DNA from: Lentilactobacillus kefiri
GTDB taxonomy: Bacteria > Bacillota > Bacilli > Lactobacillales > Lactobacillaceae
Length of the DNA stretch: 38,815 nucleotides
NCBI RefSeq assembly: GCF_007989105.1
Contig: NZ_BJVK01000017.1
Coordinates: 1-38,815 of the forward strand
Direction of reading: 5' to 3'
Shown: piece by piece, positions 8,502 to 16,660 of the stretch
Position numbering within the stretch: position 1 is the stretch's first letter
Layout: the number at the start of each line of letters is the position of its first letter
The notes under the pieces: model-generated
Databases searched by the model: none
Told to the model about the DNA's origin: nothing
What the model saw: only the letters and a program-made list of their open reading frames with translations
Translations under genes and position numbers: made by a program

Positions 8502-9248
8502 GTGAAAATTGACACAAAAATTATTGCTCACCGGGGCAGCAAAGGGACCCGTCCAGAAAATACTTTAATTTCTTTTCAGACCGCTATTGATGAAGGTGCC
8601 GATGGGATTGAAACCGATGTCCACTTTTCTAAAGACAATCAGTTGGTCGTCATGCATGATGAAACAGTCGATCGGACAACCAACGGCTCTGGTAGAATTG
8701 TTGACAAGAACCTGGCTGAAATTAAACACCTGGATGCTGGGATTCGGTTTAGTCCAGAATTTAAAGGGACAGCGGTTCCAACTTTACAGGAAGTCGTTGA
8801 CCTGCTCATTAAAGATCATTTCACCGGCATCTTTAATTTGGAGTTAAAGACCAACAAAATTCAATACCCGGGTATTGAAGAAACAGTATTCAATTACTTC
8901 GCTTCAGTTGATTTCCCATTTCAGCTTATCTATTCGAGCTTTAACGCCCATTCATTGGAAATTCTGAATCAGCTTGATCCTCAGTTGGCCGGCGCAAAAT
9001 TGTTTAAAACAGCCGCTAAGCAGGCCAAAGCCCTTAAGAAAGATCATATGATTGCTGATTTCCATCCTGACATTCGTTGGCTTAAACGCCATCCATTTTT
9101 CGCTCCGGCCCAAAATCTACGTCCGTGGACCGTTAATTCGACTGAGGACATGCAGTATTGCTTCGAGCGGAACATGGCAGCTATCATTACCGACTATCCT
9201 GCCCGAGCCATCCAAGTGCGGACAGAAATGGGGAGGGGCCTGGAATGA
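8502..9248 (+). CDS. Glycerophosphodiester phosphodiesterase
   Basis: A 248-residue cytosolic GDPD/UgpQ-type TIM-barrel enzyme that hydrolyses glycerophosphodiesters to glycerol-3-phosphate and an alcohol. The N-terminal signature is intact: AHRGSKGTRPENT, then DGIETDVHFSKD with the metal-binding E and D, then VMHDETVDRTT with the catalytic His. There is no signal peptide, so it acts on internal or imported diesters from phospholipid or teichoic-acid turnover. GTG start at 8502 with AAGGAG at 8490-8495. The stop overlaps the miaA start in an ATGA arrangement, so the two are co-translated. Confidence 0.93.
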   Translation: MKIDTKIIAHRGSKGTRPENTLISFQTAIDEGADGIETDVHFSKDNQLVVMHDETVDRTTNGSGRIVDKNLAEIKHLDAGIRFSPEFKGTAVPTLQEVVDLLIKDHFTGIFNLELKTNKIQYPGIEETVFNYFASVDFPFQLIYSSFNAHSLEILNQLDPQLAGAKLFKTAAKQAKALKKDHMIADFHPDIRWLKRHPFFAPAQNLRPWTVNSTEDMQYCFERNMAAIITDYPARAIQVRTEMGRGLE

Positions 9249-10177
9249 ACAAAGTTTTGGCAATTGTTGGACCGACGGCCGTTGGAAAGACGGCTCTGTC
9301 GATTCAACTTGCCCATCAGTTTAACGGAGAAATTATTTCCGGGGACTCAATGCAGGTTTACAAGGGCCTGGATATTGGCACGGCAAAGGTCACCCCAGCG
9401 GAAATGGACGGCATTACCCATCACTTGATTAACATTCGCCAGATCAATGAAAGATTTTCCGTAGCTGATTTTGTTAGCATGGCGTCTAAACTCATCACGG
9501 ATATTCAGCATGAAGGCAAGTTACCGATTGTCGTTGGTGGGACTGGCTTTTATCTTCAGGCACTTTTGTCCGGTCTGGAACTGGGCGGCGATCAGTATCA
9601 GGATAACCAATTGCGGCAAGAATTAATGGCTGAGGCAAACGAAAAGGGAAATTCCGAACTTCATCAACGACTTGAAACGATTGACCCCAAGTCAGCCGCT
9701 AAAATTCCGGTTAATAATGTCCGCCGGGTTATCCGGGCACTGGAAGTCTACATAAAAACCGGCCATCTTTTTTCCGACCAGCAAAATACTGGCAACAAGT
9801 ACGATGCTTACGTGATTGGCTTAACCACCGATCGGCCAATCCTTTATCAACGAATCAATCAACGAGTTGATCAAATGGTGAAGATGGGGTTGATTGATGA
9901 GGCAAAGTCTTTGTATGAAAACGGCGGGGAAGCCTTCCAATCCGGCAAAGGAATCGGCTACCGTGAACTGTTTCCATACTTTGATCACCAAATGACCTTG
10001 GATGCGGCAATTGAATTGATCAAAAAGGATTCCAGGCATTATGCGAAAAGACAATTAACCTGGTTTAGAAACAAAACCGAGCCTAAACCAAATTGGTATA
10101 ACCTTGTTGAGCATCCGGAGACTCTCAAAACTGTTGAAAAGGATGTCAATGAATGGCTCAAGGACACTCATAATTGA
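9245..10177 (+). CDS. miaA: tRNA dimethylallyltransferase
   Basis: A 310-residue enzyme that adds a dimethylallyl group to N6 of A37 in tRNAs reading UNN codons. Seen: P-loop GPTAVGKT (residues 9-16), SGDSMQVYKGLDIGTAK (substrate-binding region), VVGGTGFYLQALL and the C-terminal RQLTWFRN element. The start ATG at 9245 overlaps the upstream stop by 4 nt and follows a GGGGAGGGG stretch. A longer upstream frame exists but overlaps the phosphodiesterase and adds unrelated sequence. The gene precedes glnR-glnA, an order common in Bacillota. Confidence 0.95.
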   Translation: MNKVLAIVGPTAVGKTALSIQLAHQFNGEIISGDSMQVYKGLDIGTAKVTPAEMDGITHHLINIRQINERFSVADFVSMASKLITDIQHEGKLPIVVGGTGFYLQALLSGLELGGDQYQDNQLRQELMAEANEKGNSELHQRLETIDPKSAAKIPVNNVRRVIRALEVYIKTGHLFSDQQNTGNKYDAYVIGLTTDRPILYQRINQRVDQMVKMGLIDEAKSLYENGGEAFQSGKGIGYRELFPYFDHQMTLDAAIELIKKDSRHYAKRQLTWFRNKTEPKPNWYNLVEHPETLKTVEKDVNEWLKDTHN

Positions 10178-10182
10178 GCACA

Positions 10183-10199
10183 TGTCATAAAATGTGACA
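10183..10199 (+). promoter_or_regulatory. GlnR operator (TGTNA-N7-TNACA)
   Basis: TGTCATAAAATGTGACA is an exact match to the GlnR/TnrA consensus TGTNAN7TNACA. It sits 7 nt upstream of the -35 element of the glnR promoter, as expected for nitrogen-dependent autoregulation of glnRA. Confidence 0.9.
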
Positions 10200-10206
10200 T
10201 TTGCTC

Positions 10207-10234
10207 TTGACTTTGGTTATCTGAATGGTATTAT
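10207..10234 (+). promoter_or_regulatory. glnRA promoter
   Basis: TTGACT (10207-10212), a 16-nt spacer and TATTAT (10229-10234), directly downstream of the GlnR box and upstream of the glnR ribosome binding site AGGAGGTGA (10248-10256). Confidence 0.78.
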
Positions 10235-10260
10235 GAATACAAGATTTAGGAGGTGAACAA

Positions 10261-10662
10261 ATGCGAGAGAAGGAATTACGGCGTTCAATGTCAGTTTTGC
10301 CGATTGGAACAGTTATGAAGCTGACTGACTTGACTGCACGACAAATCAGATATTATGAAGAACAGGAGTTGATTAAGCCCCTTCGAAATGAAGGCAATCG
10401 ACGAATGTATTCACTGAATGATGTTGATCGGCTTTTGGAAATTAAGGATTATCTTGCCGATGGTCTTAATATTTCCGGAATCAGAGAAGTCTACAAAAAG
10501 CAAACTCAGTTGGAAGATGAACGGAAACGTAATCGTGAAAAGGGTCTGACCGACAGTGATGTCAGAAAGATTCTCGAAGACGAGTTTCTGAACATCGGCG
10601 GACTGAAGCCGCCTTCTTCGTCATTTGATGATCCAAATAATTTGAATAATCTAAATAAATAA
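10261..10662 (+). CDS. glnR: MerR-family nitrogen regulator GlnR
   Basis: A 133-residue repressor. The N-terminal winged-helix domain has the MerR pattern (TARQIRYYEEQELIKP, then RRMYSLNDVDRLLEI). A dimerisation helix and a C-terminal tail follow; in GlnR this tail senses feedback-inhibited glutamine synthetase. Under nitrogen excess it represses its own operon and ammonium/glutamine uptake genes. Its binding site is present just upstream, and glnA follows 25 nt downstream. The ATG at 10261 has one of the strongest ribosome binding sites in the window. The C-terminus is Asn/Pro-rich (PNNLNNLNK), normal for the family. Confidence 0.95.
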   Translation: MREKELRRSMSVLPIGTVMKLTDLTARQIRYYEEQELIKPLRNEGNRRMYSLNDVDRLLEIKDYLADGLNISGIREVYKKQTQLEDERKRNREKGLTDSDVRKILEDEFLNIGGLKPPSSSFDDPNNLNNLNK

Positions 10663-10687
10663 AATCACTGATGGGAGCGATGGATAG

Positions 10688-12031
10688 ATGGCTACAAAGC
10701 ATAATTATTCAAAAGATGATATTCGCAGCATGGTAAAGGACGAAGACGTTAAATTCTTACGTTTAATGTTTACTGATTTGTTTGGAACAATCAAAAATGT
10801 TGAAGTTCCAATCACTCAATTAGATAAGTTGCTCGATAACAAATTAATGTTTGATGGTTCTTCAATCGAAGGTTTTGTTCGAATTGAAGAAAGTGACATG
10901 TACTTATACCCTGATTTATCAACATGGATGATCTTCCCATGGAGTACTGATCGTGGTAAGATTGCCCGAGTTATTTGTCAGGTTTATCGTCCAAACGGCG
11001 AACCTTATGCAGCCGATCCTCGTAACAACCTCATCCGTGTCTTGGGTGACATGAAGAAAGCCGGATTCACATCATTTAACATTGGTCCTGAACCAGAATT
11101 CTTCTTGTTCAAGATGGATGAAAACGGTGAACCAACTTTACACTTAAACGATAAGGGAAGTTACTTCGACATGGCCCCAATGGATTTGGGTGAAAATTGC
11201 CGTCGTGAAATTGTTTTAACCCTTGAAGAAATGGGCTTTGATGTTGAAGCTGCCCATCATGAAGTTGCTCCCGGCCAACATGAAATTGACTTTAAGTATG
11301 CCGATGCCTTGGCAGCTGCCGATAACATTCAAACATTCAAGTTGGTTGTTAAGACCGTTGCTCGTAAATACGGTTTGTACGCAACCTTCATGCCAAAGCC
11401 TCTTAGCGGTATCAACGGTTCAGGAATGCATTTGAACATGTCATTATTCAACGACAAGGGCAACACATTCTATGACAAAGATGGCGAACTTGAAATTTCT
11501 CAAGAAGCTTATTACTTCTTAGGCGGTTTGCTGAAGCATGCCCGTTCATTCACTGCGGTATGTAACCCAATCGTTAACTCATACAAACGTCTTGTTCCAG
11601 GTTATGAAGCACCTGTTTACGTTGCATGGTCCGGTTCAAACCGTTCACCACTTATTCGTATTCCTAGTGCTCGTGGCAATTCAACTCGTTTGGAACTTCG
11701 TTCAGTTGATCCAACTGCCAATCCATACCTTGCGATTGCATGTGTCTTGGAAGCCGGCCTTGATGGCTTGCGTAACAAGATTCAACCAGAACACAGTATC
11801 GACCGGAACATTTACCGAATGGATGCTGAAGAACGTCAAAAGAGCCACATCACCAACTTGCCTGACACATTGCACAATGCTTTGAAGGACTTGTCAGCTG
11901 ATGAAACCATGAAGAAAGCACTTGGCGAACATCTATACAACAGTTTCATCGAAGCTAAGAATCTTGAATACGATTCATACCGTACTCAAGTATCTGGCTG
12001 GGAACGTGATCAATACCTTGAAAAATACTAA
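10688..12031 (+). CDS. glnA: Glutamine synthetase, type I
   Basis: A 447-residue enzyme that makes glutamine from glutamate, ammonia and ATP; dodecameric in the cytosol. Visible: the N-terminal beta-grasp domain; the DGSSIEGF latch near residue 57; GPEPEFFLF with the metal-binding Glu residues; the ATP-binding run with [11 protein letters not shown]; and the NRSPLIRIP loop. The length and the absence of the adenylylation-site insertion indicate the GSI-alpha type of Bacillota, controlled by feedback inhibition and by GlnR rather than by adenylylation. Second gene of the glnRA operon; a strong terminator follows. Confidence 0.97.
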   Translation: MATKHNYSKDDIRSMVKDEDVKFLRLMFTDLFGTIKNVEVPITQLDKLLDNKLMFDGSSIEGFVRIEESDMYLYPDLSTWMIFPWSTDRGKIARVICQVYRPNGEPYAADPRNNLIRVLGDMKKAGFTSFNIGPEPEFFLFKMDENGEPTLHLNDKGSYFDMAPMDLGENCRREIVLTLEEMGFDVEAAHHEVAPGQHEIDFKYADALAAADNIQTFKLVVKTVARKYGLYATFMPKPLSGINGSGMHLNMSLFNDKGNTFYDKDGELEISQEAYYFLGGLLKHARSFTAVCNPIVNSYKRLVPGYEAPVYVAWSGSNRSPLIRIPSARGNSTRLELRSVDPTANPYLAIACVLEAGLDGLRNKIQPEHSIDRNIYRMDAEERQKSHITNLPDTLHNALKDLSADETMKKALGEHLYNSFIEAKNLEYDSYRTQVSGWERDQYLEKY

Positions 12032-12080
12032 TCAATTAATTAGTTAATTAAACGCACTTGTTAAGAGCGCATAGTACTTT

Positions 12081-12129
12081 AAAAAGCTCACAGTGGTGCA
12101 CTAAGTCGTGTACGATTGTGAGCTTTTTG
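12081..12129 (+). terminator. Rho-independent terminator after glnRA
   Basis: A 12-bp stem (AAAAAGCTCACA at 12081-12092 with TGTGAGCTTTTT at 12117-12128) with a 24-nt loop that can form an inner GTGCAC/GTGTAC pairing. It lies 50 nt after the glnA stop. Confidence 0.82.
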
Positions 12130-12141
12130 TATACGAAAGTA

Positions 12142-12170
12142 TTCTCATCAAAATATCATGAACATATAAC
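12142..12170 (+). promoter_or_regulatory. Candidate promoter of the peptide-binding lipoprotein gene
   Basis: TTCTCA (12142-12147), 17-nt spacer, TATAAC (12165-12170). The -35 is imperfect, but spacing and position (about 40 nt before the start codon) are right. Confidence 0.5.
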
Positions 12171-12210
12171 ATTATTTGTTGGAATCTAATTTTAGTAAGG
12201 GGTGCTTTCT

Positions 12211-13851
12211 ATGTTAAACAATCACCATGTGTTAACAGTTGGGTTAACAATCTCATTTGCTTTGCTACTGAGCGGCTGTTCCTCGCAAAAAAGCGGTTCA
12301 GGGAAATTAGCCGATAAGCAGGAATTTACAGTCGGGGTCAGCTCGGAACTCTCAACCGTTGATTTGTCCAAGACGACATCGGTGCAAACTTTCGAAGTCC
12401 TGAACAATGTTGATGAAGGCTTGTATCGGATTGGGAAAAACAGCAAAATCAACAATGCTTTGGCCACAAAAACCAAGGTTTTCAAGGATGGCCTCCAATA
12501 CACCTTTAACTTACGAAAAGGGGCTAAATGGAGCAACGGTGATCCGGTAACTGCCAAAGACTTTGTTTATTCCTGGCGGAGGACGGTCAATCCCAAGACT
12601 GCCTCTCAATACGGATACCTGTTTTCCGGAATTAAGAATGCTGACGCAATTCAGTCCAACAAGAAGTCGCCAAACACTTTAGGCATTAAAGCAGATGGCA
12701 ATTATAAGTTGGTTGTCACATTAGAGAAGAAAATTCCGTACTTTAAGCTATTGTTGGGATTCCCACTGTTTTTCCCACAAAATCAAAAGGTGGTTGAAAA
12801 ATTTGGCAACAAGTACGGCACATCAAGTTCCGACATTACGTACAATGGTCCATTTAAATTAACCAAATGGAACGGAACCGGGATGACCTGGACCCTTGCC
12901 AAGAACGCCAAATATTGGGATAAGAAGCACGTTAAGCTCGATAAGCTTCACTATCAGGTCACTAAGGATCCATCAACCGGATATAACCAATTTAAGACCG
13001 ATAAACTGCAGTATGTCGGCTTGTCAGGCGTTTTAGCCAAGAATTTGAAAAACAACAAGGATTTAGTGACTCGAGAGACTTCAAGCTGCTACTACCTTGC
13101 GTTTAACCAAAAGAAGAAGCTGTTTAAGAATTTAAAAATCAGAGAAGCCATTTCAATGTCGATTAACCGCGATCAACTTACCAAGAAGATCTTGGGTGAC
13201 GGCTCCTTTAACTCTCAAAGCTTTGTGTCAAAAGGACTGGCCATCAATCCTAAAACCGGTAAAGATTTCACTGCCACGACTGCAAAGCCGGATTCTTTGA
13301 AGTATAACCCAAGCCAAGCAAAAGTCCTTTGGAAACAGGGACTCAAAGAATTGGGAATTAAATCGATGAGCTTTACTCTACTAAGTTCCGATGAATTTGC
13401 TCAAAAACAAGTCAGCGAATATCTCCAGTCGCAACTGGAAAAGAATTTGCCTGGATTGAAAGTTCATTTAAGCAACATTCCATTCCAAACATTGCTTGCC
13501 CGTCAGAAATCGCATAATTATCAGGTTACCATGGGTGACTGGTATGCTGACTTTGCGGATCCAATTACTTTCTTGAATATCTTAACTTCCGGAAATCCAA
13601 GCAACGTCCCACAATGGTCCAATAAAGAATACGATCGTTTAATCAAGGCGTCGTCCACTACGGATGCCGGCAACCAGGACAAACGGTTTGATGATTTAAC
13701 CAAGGCCCAAAACATCTTACTCAACAACCAAGGCGTAACGCCGTTGTATCAATCTGCAAGCAAGAATTTGTTAAGCAGCAAGGTTAAAGGGATTATTTAC
13801 AATACTGCCGGAGCTACTTATAACTATAAAAACGTTTACGTCATTAAATAA
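12211..13851 (+). CDS. Oligopeptide ABC transporter substrate-binding lipoprotein (OppA family)
   Basis: A 546-residue exported lipoprotein that captures peptides for an ABC importer. The signal peptide (about residues 1-22) ends in the lipobox LSGC with lipidated C23. The mature protein has the SBP family 5 layout: an early YTFNLRKGAKWSNGDPVTAKDF stretch split over residues 90-120 is diagnostic, and a W-x-x-D-F-A-D-P element lies near the C-terminal lobe. ATG 12211 is chosen over GTG 12202 because AAGGGG at 12197-12202 fits it. The gene stands alone between two terminators with no permease or ATPase genes nearby, so it must use a transporter encoded elsewhere (orphan binding protein, possibly with altered peptide preference). 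Confidence 0.92.
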   Translation: MLNNHHVLTVGLTISFALLLSGCSSQKSGSGKLADKQEFTVGVSSELSTVDLSKTTSVQTFEVLNNVDEGLYRIGKNSKINNALATKTKVFKDGLQYTFNLRKGAKWSNGDPVTAKDFVYSWRRTVNPKTASQYGYLFSGIKNADAIQSNKKSPNTLGIKADGNYKLVVTLEKKIPYFKLLLGFPLFFPQNQKVVEKFGNKYGTSSSDITYNGPFKLTKWNGTGMTWTLAKNAKYWDKKHVKLDKLHYQVTKDPSTGYNQFKTDKLQYVGLSGVLAKNLKNNKDLVTRETSSCYYLAFNQKKKLFKNLKIREAISMSINRDQLTKKILGDGSFNSQSFVSKGLAINPKTGKDFTATTAKPDSLKYNPSQAKVLWKQGLKELGIKSMSFTLLSSDEFAQKQVSEYLQSQLEKNLPGLKVHLSNIPFQTLLARQKSHNYQVTMGDWYADFADPITFLNILTSGNPSNVPQWSNKEYDRLIKASSTTDAGNQDKRFDDLTKAQNILLNNQGVTPLYQSASKNLLSSKVKGIIYNTAGATYNYKNVYVIK

Positions 13852-13862
13852 CGTTTTTCTCA

Positions 13863-13897
13863 AAAGACCAGATAAGTTCATTATCTGGTCTTTTTTT
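13863..13897 (+). terminator. Rho-independent terminator after the lipoprotein gene
   Basis: Perfect 11-bp stem AGACCAGATAA / TTATCTGGTCT with GTTCA loop and a run of seven T. Confidence 0.92.
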
Positions 13898-14045
13898 ATG
13901 TTGGTTTCATTGTTTAATTTCTTTTAACGGATTATTTTCTAATGTTTTTGGAAAATCTTTCATAAATAATGCGATTAGCCCTTTATTTATGTACGTTTTT
14001 CAGATAACATTAAGTGTATAAATAAGGGGAATACGAGGCAATATT

Positions 14046-14927
14046 ATGGATAACAAAATTGAAAACGATCCATTCAGCCAAAACGATACAATTTTATCTT
14101 CTGCCCTCACTGAAAAGGTAAAATATTTATCCGACCTGAATGACTCGATCAAAAATGGCAATGATTTAAAAGTTTATGAATTAATGGATCCAAACCGTTT
14201 TGCAACGGAAGTAAAGGGTGAGCAGCCTGAACAGCCAAAGCCTAATTTCTTTGGCTTGGCTGCCGATTTAAAAGCCCAATTAAGTCATCACTTAAGCAAC
14301 AAGTTAATTGATTATTTAGGTACTACATATCCATTCTTTTACTATCATGAATTTGAATTGGGTAAATTCAATATTTACTTCGGAAATTGGTGGGATCACC
14401 GCATGTTTGGTGAACTGGATGCCATCAATGTTCAATTCAATTTTGCTGAGGACGAATACAATACCTTGGCAAAATCATTTGAACTTGAAGCCCAAAACAA
14501 GCGTGTCAATGATGACCAAATGCAGGAATTGGGACAAAAGAATGAAAAGTTGACGCAGTTAATTGAAGATCAAAACAAACGTGATCAGCGTAAGGAAGAG
14601 ATCCGAAAGCAAATCAAGGAAAACGAAGCAAAGTCACCAATGCCTTGGGAAGCTGGAAAAGTTAAGGAAGAACATCAACAACTTCAAAATGCTTTGCTGG
14701 AGCTAACCAACATTGATGAACAGGCTTCCGATGGCCGGGCTGAAATTAAAAAGAACGAAAATCAAATTCTGGCTTTATCCAAAGAAGAGACCATTTATAA
14801 TTTGGAAAAACAAAACATTCGGGCTTCGTTTGGCAGTTTTGAAGCATTTATTGATAACAATAACAACTTGTACGCCAAATACTTGCAGAGCTTGAGCAAA
14901 GAAACGCAGGTGACTGACGGTGAGTAA
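14046..14927 (+). CDS. Uncharacterised coiled-coil protein, first gene of a three-gene operon
   Basis: A 293-residue protein I do not recognise. There is no signal peptide or membrane span. The N-terminal ~135 residues look globular and hold an aromatic-rich patch (PFFYYHEFELGKFNIYFGNWW, about residues 96-116). The next ~115 (about 137-255) are strongly helical, rich in E, K, Q and N with heptad-like spacing, interrupted near 196-205 by a Pro-containing SPMPWEAG stretch: two coiled-coil arms joined by a hinge. A short helical tail follows. The ATG at 14046 has GAGG about 8 nt upstream. The stop overlaps the next gene by 8 nt, so the two proteins are probably made together. The layout could suggest a scaffold or SMC-like arm, but no ATPase motif is present. 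Confidence 0.75.
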   Translation: MDNKIENDPFSQNDTILSSALTEKVKYLSDLNDSIKNGNDLKVYELMDPNRFATEVKGEQPEQPKPNFFGLAADLKAQLSHHLSNKLIDYLGTTYPFFYYHEFELGKFNIYFGNWWDHRMFGELDAINVQFNFAEDEYNTLAKSFELEAQNKRVNDDQMQELGQKNEKLTQLIEDQNKRDQRKEEIRKQIKENEAKSPMPWEAGKVKEEHQQLQNALLELTNIDEQASDGRAEIKKNENQILALSKEETIYNLEKQNIRASFGSFEAFIDNNNNLYAKYLQSLSKETQVTDGE

Positions 14928-15861
14928 TGAAAATAATGAAACTGAAAAGCAGGTTTTAACCACAACCGAGCTTTTAAAGAATTATACCAATGCGATTCAA
15001 ACCGGATTGGATAACGGATCGAAGTATGTTGATGCATTTGAAAGTCTCAATACAACCAAAGAATTAAATGATTTATTGGCTGCAGCGGTTCAATTAACCA
15101 ATTATCGACTCAACACTGATTTTGTCGAATTTCCACATCAATTTTCAGATGAAGACGTTCAACTGATCTTTCTCGAACGTTTGTTGAAGCTCTCTGATAA
15201 TGCCAATGGATTTACCATTTCGAATGCTGAAAATGTCCAGAAGCTGCTGTGTACGTTTGGTTCACTGGGTGATAACACATTTACTTTCACCAAATCTACC
15301 AAAAATGAATCCGGCTTCTTCTTTGGGCCAACAGCTCATAATCGGCCTCTGTTCTATCTCAATCTTAAGAACAAGGAATTGATGTTCCATGGAACTTCAT
15401 TAATCGAATACTTTGTTGTTGATCTTGAGGGACTGGACGTTTCCGCCATCAAGCAAGCACTACAAGTCATGATTCAAGCTGCTCAAGTTCTCAAAGAGAC
15501 CTTTGGCTTCAAGATTGACTTTAATGTCCTCGATGGGGTTAATGGTGAATTCTATGAATTTGCTGCTGGTGAAATTCCAGAACCAATTTTGGATGAATTG
15601 TTCGTTAAATCAGCTGATAATCAATATATCCTGATGTCTGGTCAGAATGGCGGCGCTGCATTAACGTTGGATAACGATACCAAGCTCACTGTTTATAATG
15701 CCGGTGACGACGACCGTCCAAAGTGGGGAGCTACGATTCACGATAATGATCAGCAGGAAAGCTGGCTTAACCTGCTTTTGGATTATCCATTTATCAAGGA
15801 TTGGTACCTTAACAATAAAAAGCAGTTGGATATTCTTTCAAACAAAATTGTTTTTGGATAG
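14920..15861 (+). CDS. Uncharacterised acidic soluble protein, second gene of the operon
   Basis: A 313-residue protein with no family I can name. It is acidic, with no signal peptide or transmembrane segment. The N-terminal part is helical (to about residue 110); the middle has alternating beta-like stretches (for example around FGPTAHNRPLFYLNLKNKEL and ITLDNDTKLTVYN-like segments). The C-terminus is aromatic (a DYPFIKDWYLNNKKQ element). The start is GTG at 14920, 8 nt inside the upstream gene, with AGGTGA nearby at 14908-14914. Only 9 nt separate its stop from the dUTPase gene. Composition resembles the neighbouring core genes, so recent transfer is not suggested. Function unknown; close coupling to both neighbours suggests a shared process. 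Confidence 0.75.
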   Translation: MSNENNETEKQVLTTTELLKNYTNAIQTGLDNGSKYVDAFESLNTTKELNDLLAAAVQLTNYRLNTDFVEFPHQFSDEDVQLIFLERLLKLSDNANGFTISNAENVQKLLCTFGSLGDNTFTFTKSTKNESGFFFGPTAHNRPLFYLNLKNKELMFHGTSLIEYFVVDLEGLDVSAIKQALQVMIQAAQVLKETFGFKIDFNVLDGVNGEFYEFAAGEIPEPILDELFVKSADNQYILMSGQNGGAALTLDNDTKLTVYNAGDDDRPKWGATIHDNDQQESWLNLLLDYPFIKDWYLNNKKQLDILSNKIVFG

Positions 15862-15870
15862 GAGTTAGCA

Positions 15871-16410
15871 ATGGATTTACAAGCACTGATTGCCTCATCA
15901 GTTTATTTGAACCGGCAAATCGAGTCAAAAAAACAACTTCACTGGTCAAACGATGGCCGGGTAAAGAATGCTTTTGTCGCTTTGGATGTTGAATTAGCCG
16001 AAATGGCCAATACCTCAGAGTGGTTTAAAGTTTGGAAAATCCATCGAGGCAAAAGTGATCCGGACAAGACTCCGCGGGAGACATTGCTTTATGAGTATGT
16101 CGATGCAATGGACTTCTACCTCTTGATTTCCAACCTGAAGAATTGGAATCACGTTATTTTGAATTCAGAAAAAGATTTGGATAAAATCAAGAAATTCAAA
16201 AAAGAGGATAACTTGGACAAACAGTATTTGGCACTTAAGCGGATGCTGTTTGATGCCTACTTTAACCACAGCGGTGATAGCTTCAGCCATTCGTGGCGAC
16301 TGTTCTTAAAATTTGGCTTAGTCGATTTTGGCTATACCGAGGAAGAAATTGTGACCGCATTTAACCGTAAAAATAAAATCAATGAGGATCGCCAAGACGA
16401 TAATTATTAA
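15871..16410 (+). CDS. Dimeric all-alpha dUTP diphosphatase
   Basis: A 179-residue protein with the MazG-like all-alpha NTP pyrophosphatase motifs of dimeric dUTPases: E41-L-A-E44 followed by WFKVWK (51-56), then E75-Y-V-D78 in the second metal-binding helix. Near the C-terminus the AFNRKNKINEDRQ element, ending in Y, matches the KNxxNxxRQxxGY nucleotide-binding motif of the Campylobacter/trypanosome enzymes. It should hydrolyse dUTP (and probably dUDP) to dUMP, keeping uracil out of DNA and feeding thymidylate synthesis. The start is ATG 15871 with GGAG at 15862-15865. It is unrelated to the trimeric dUTPase fold. Last gene of its operon, closed by a strong terminator. Dimeric dUTPases also occur in phages of Bacillota, but nothing else here is phage-like. 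Confidence 0.83.
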   Translation: MDLQALIASSVYLNRQIESKKQLHWSNDGRVKNAFVALDVELAEMANTSEWFKVWKIHRGKSDPDKTPRETLLYEYVDAMDFYLLISNLKNWNHVILNSEKDLDKIKKFKKEDNLDKQYLALKRMLFDAYFNHSGDSFSHSWRLFLKFGLVDFGYTEEEIVTAFNRKNKINEDRQDDNY

Positions 16411-16421
16411 TTGTTATATTG

Positions 16422-16463
16422 AAAGAGCCATCCAAGTCAAATTGACCTGGATGGCTCTTTATT
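16422..16463 (+). terminator. Rho-independent terminator after the dUTPase operon
   Basis: AAAGAGCCATCCA (16422-16434) pairs with TGGATGGCTCTTT (16448-16460). The interior can also pair (AGGTCAA-type segments), and ATTTT follows. Confidence 0.88.
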
Positions 16464-16490
16464 TTGTGCATCAAACGAACATCATAAACA

Positions 16491-16530
16491 AAAATCCCGT
16501 TTACCTTAATAGAAAGGTAAGCGGGATTTT
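16491..16530. terminator. Bidirectional hairpin; terminator of tRNA-Arg
   Basis: AAAATCCCGTTTACCTT / AAGGTAAGCGGGATTTT with an AATAGA-type loop. On the minus strand it lies 13 nt past the tRNA 3' end and is followed by a T run, so it ends the tRNA transcript. It can also act as a second stop for the dUTPase operon. Confidence 0.85.
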
Positions 16531-16542
16531 GCTTTGTTTTAG

Positions 16543-16616
16543 TGTCGCAAGAGAGATTCGAACTCTCGACCTACGGTTTAGAAGACCGTTGCTCTATCCA
16601 GCTGAGCTATTGCGAC
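16543..16616 (-). tRNA. tRNA-Arg (anticodon UCU)
   Basis: A 74-nt cloverleaf on the minus strand. The acceptor stem is GTCGCAA / TTGCGAC with discriminator A; the D arm contains AGCTCAGCTGGATAGAGC; the anticodon stem ACGGT/ACCGT encloses CTTCTAA with anticodon TCT (plus-strand AGA at 16580-16582); the T arm is GAGAGTTCGAATCTCTC. It reads AGA (and AGG by wobble). The 3' CCA is not encoded. It is a single gene with its own promoter and terminator. Confidence 0.96.
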
Positions 16617-16631
16617 AAATCAACACTAATA

Positions 16632-16660
16632 ATTATATGAAATATTAAGGGGGTAGTCAA
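16632..16660 (-). promoter_or_regulatory. Promoter of tRNA-Arg
   Basis: On the minus strand TTGACT (16655-16660), a 17-nt spacer and TATAAT (16632-16637), ending 15 nt before the mature tRNA 5' end. Near-consensus sigma-A promoter. Confidence 0.9.

Noticed and set aside
9158-9244. N-terminal extension of miaA.
   Set aside because: It overlaps the phosphodiesterase gene in another frame and adds sequence foreign to MiaA; ATG 9245 has a good ribosome binding site and ATGA coupling.
12081-12129. T-box or other riboswitch upstream of the peptide-binding lipoprotein.
   Set aside because: Only a simple long-loop terminator is visible; no T-box sequence (TGGNACCGCG) or specifier structure, and the promoter of the next gene lies after it.
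14046-16616. A small integrated element using tRNA-Arg as attachment site (unknown genes and a dUTPase lie on the 3' side of the tRNA).
   Set aside because: No integrase, no repeat of the tRNA 3' end seen on the far side, the tRNA has its own terminator between, and base composition resembles neighbouring core genes.
16373-16648. Plus-strand reading frame across the terminators and tRNA-Arg.
   Set aside because: It crosses two hairpins and the antisense of a tRNA; a known false gene type.
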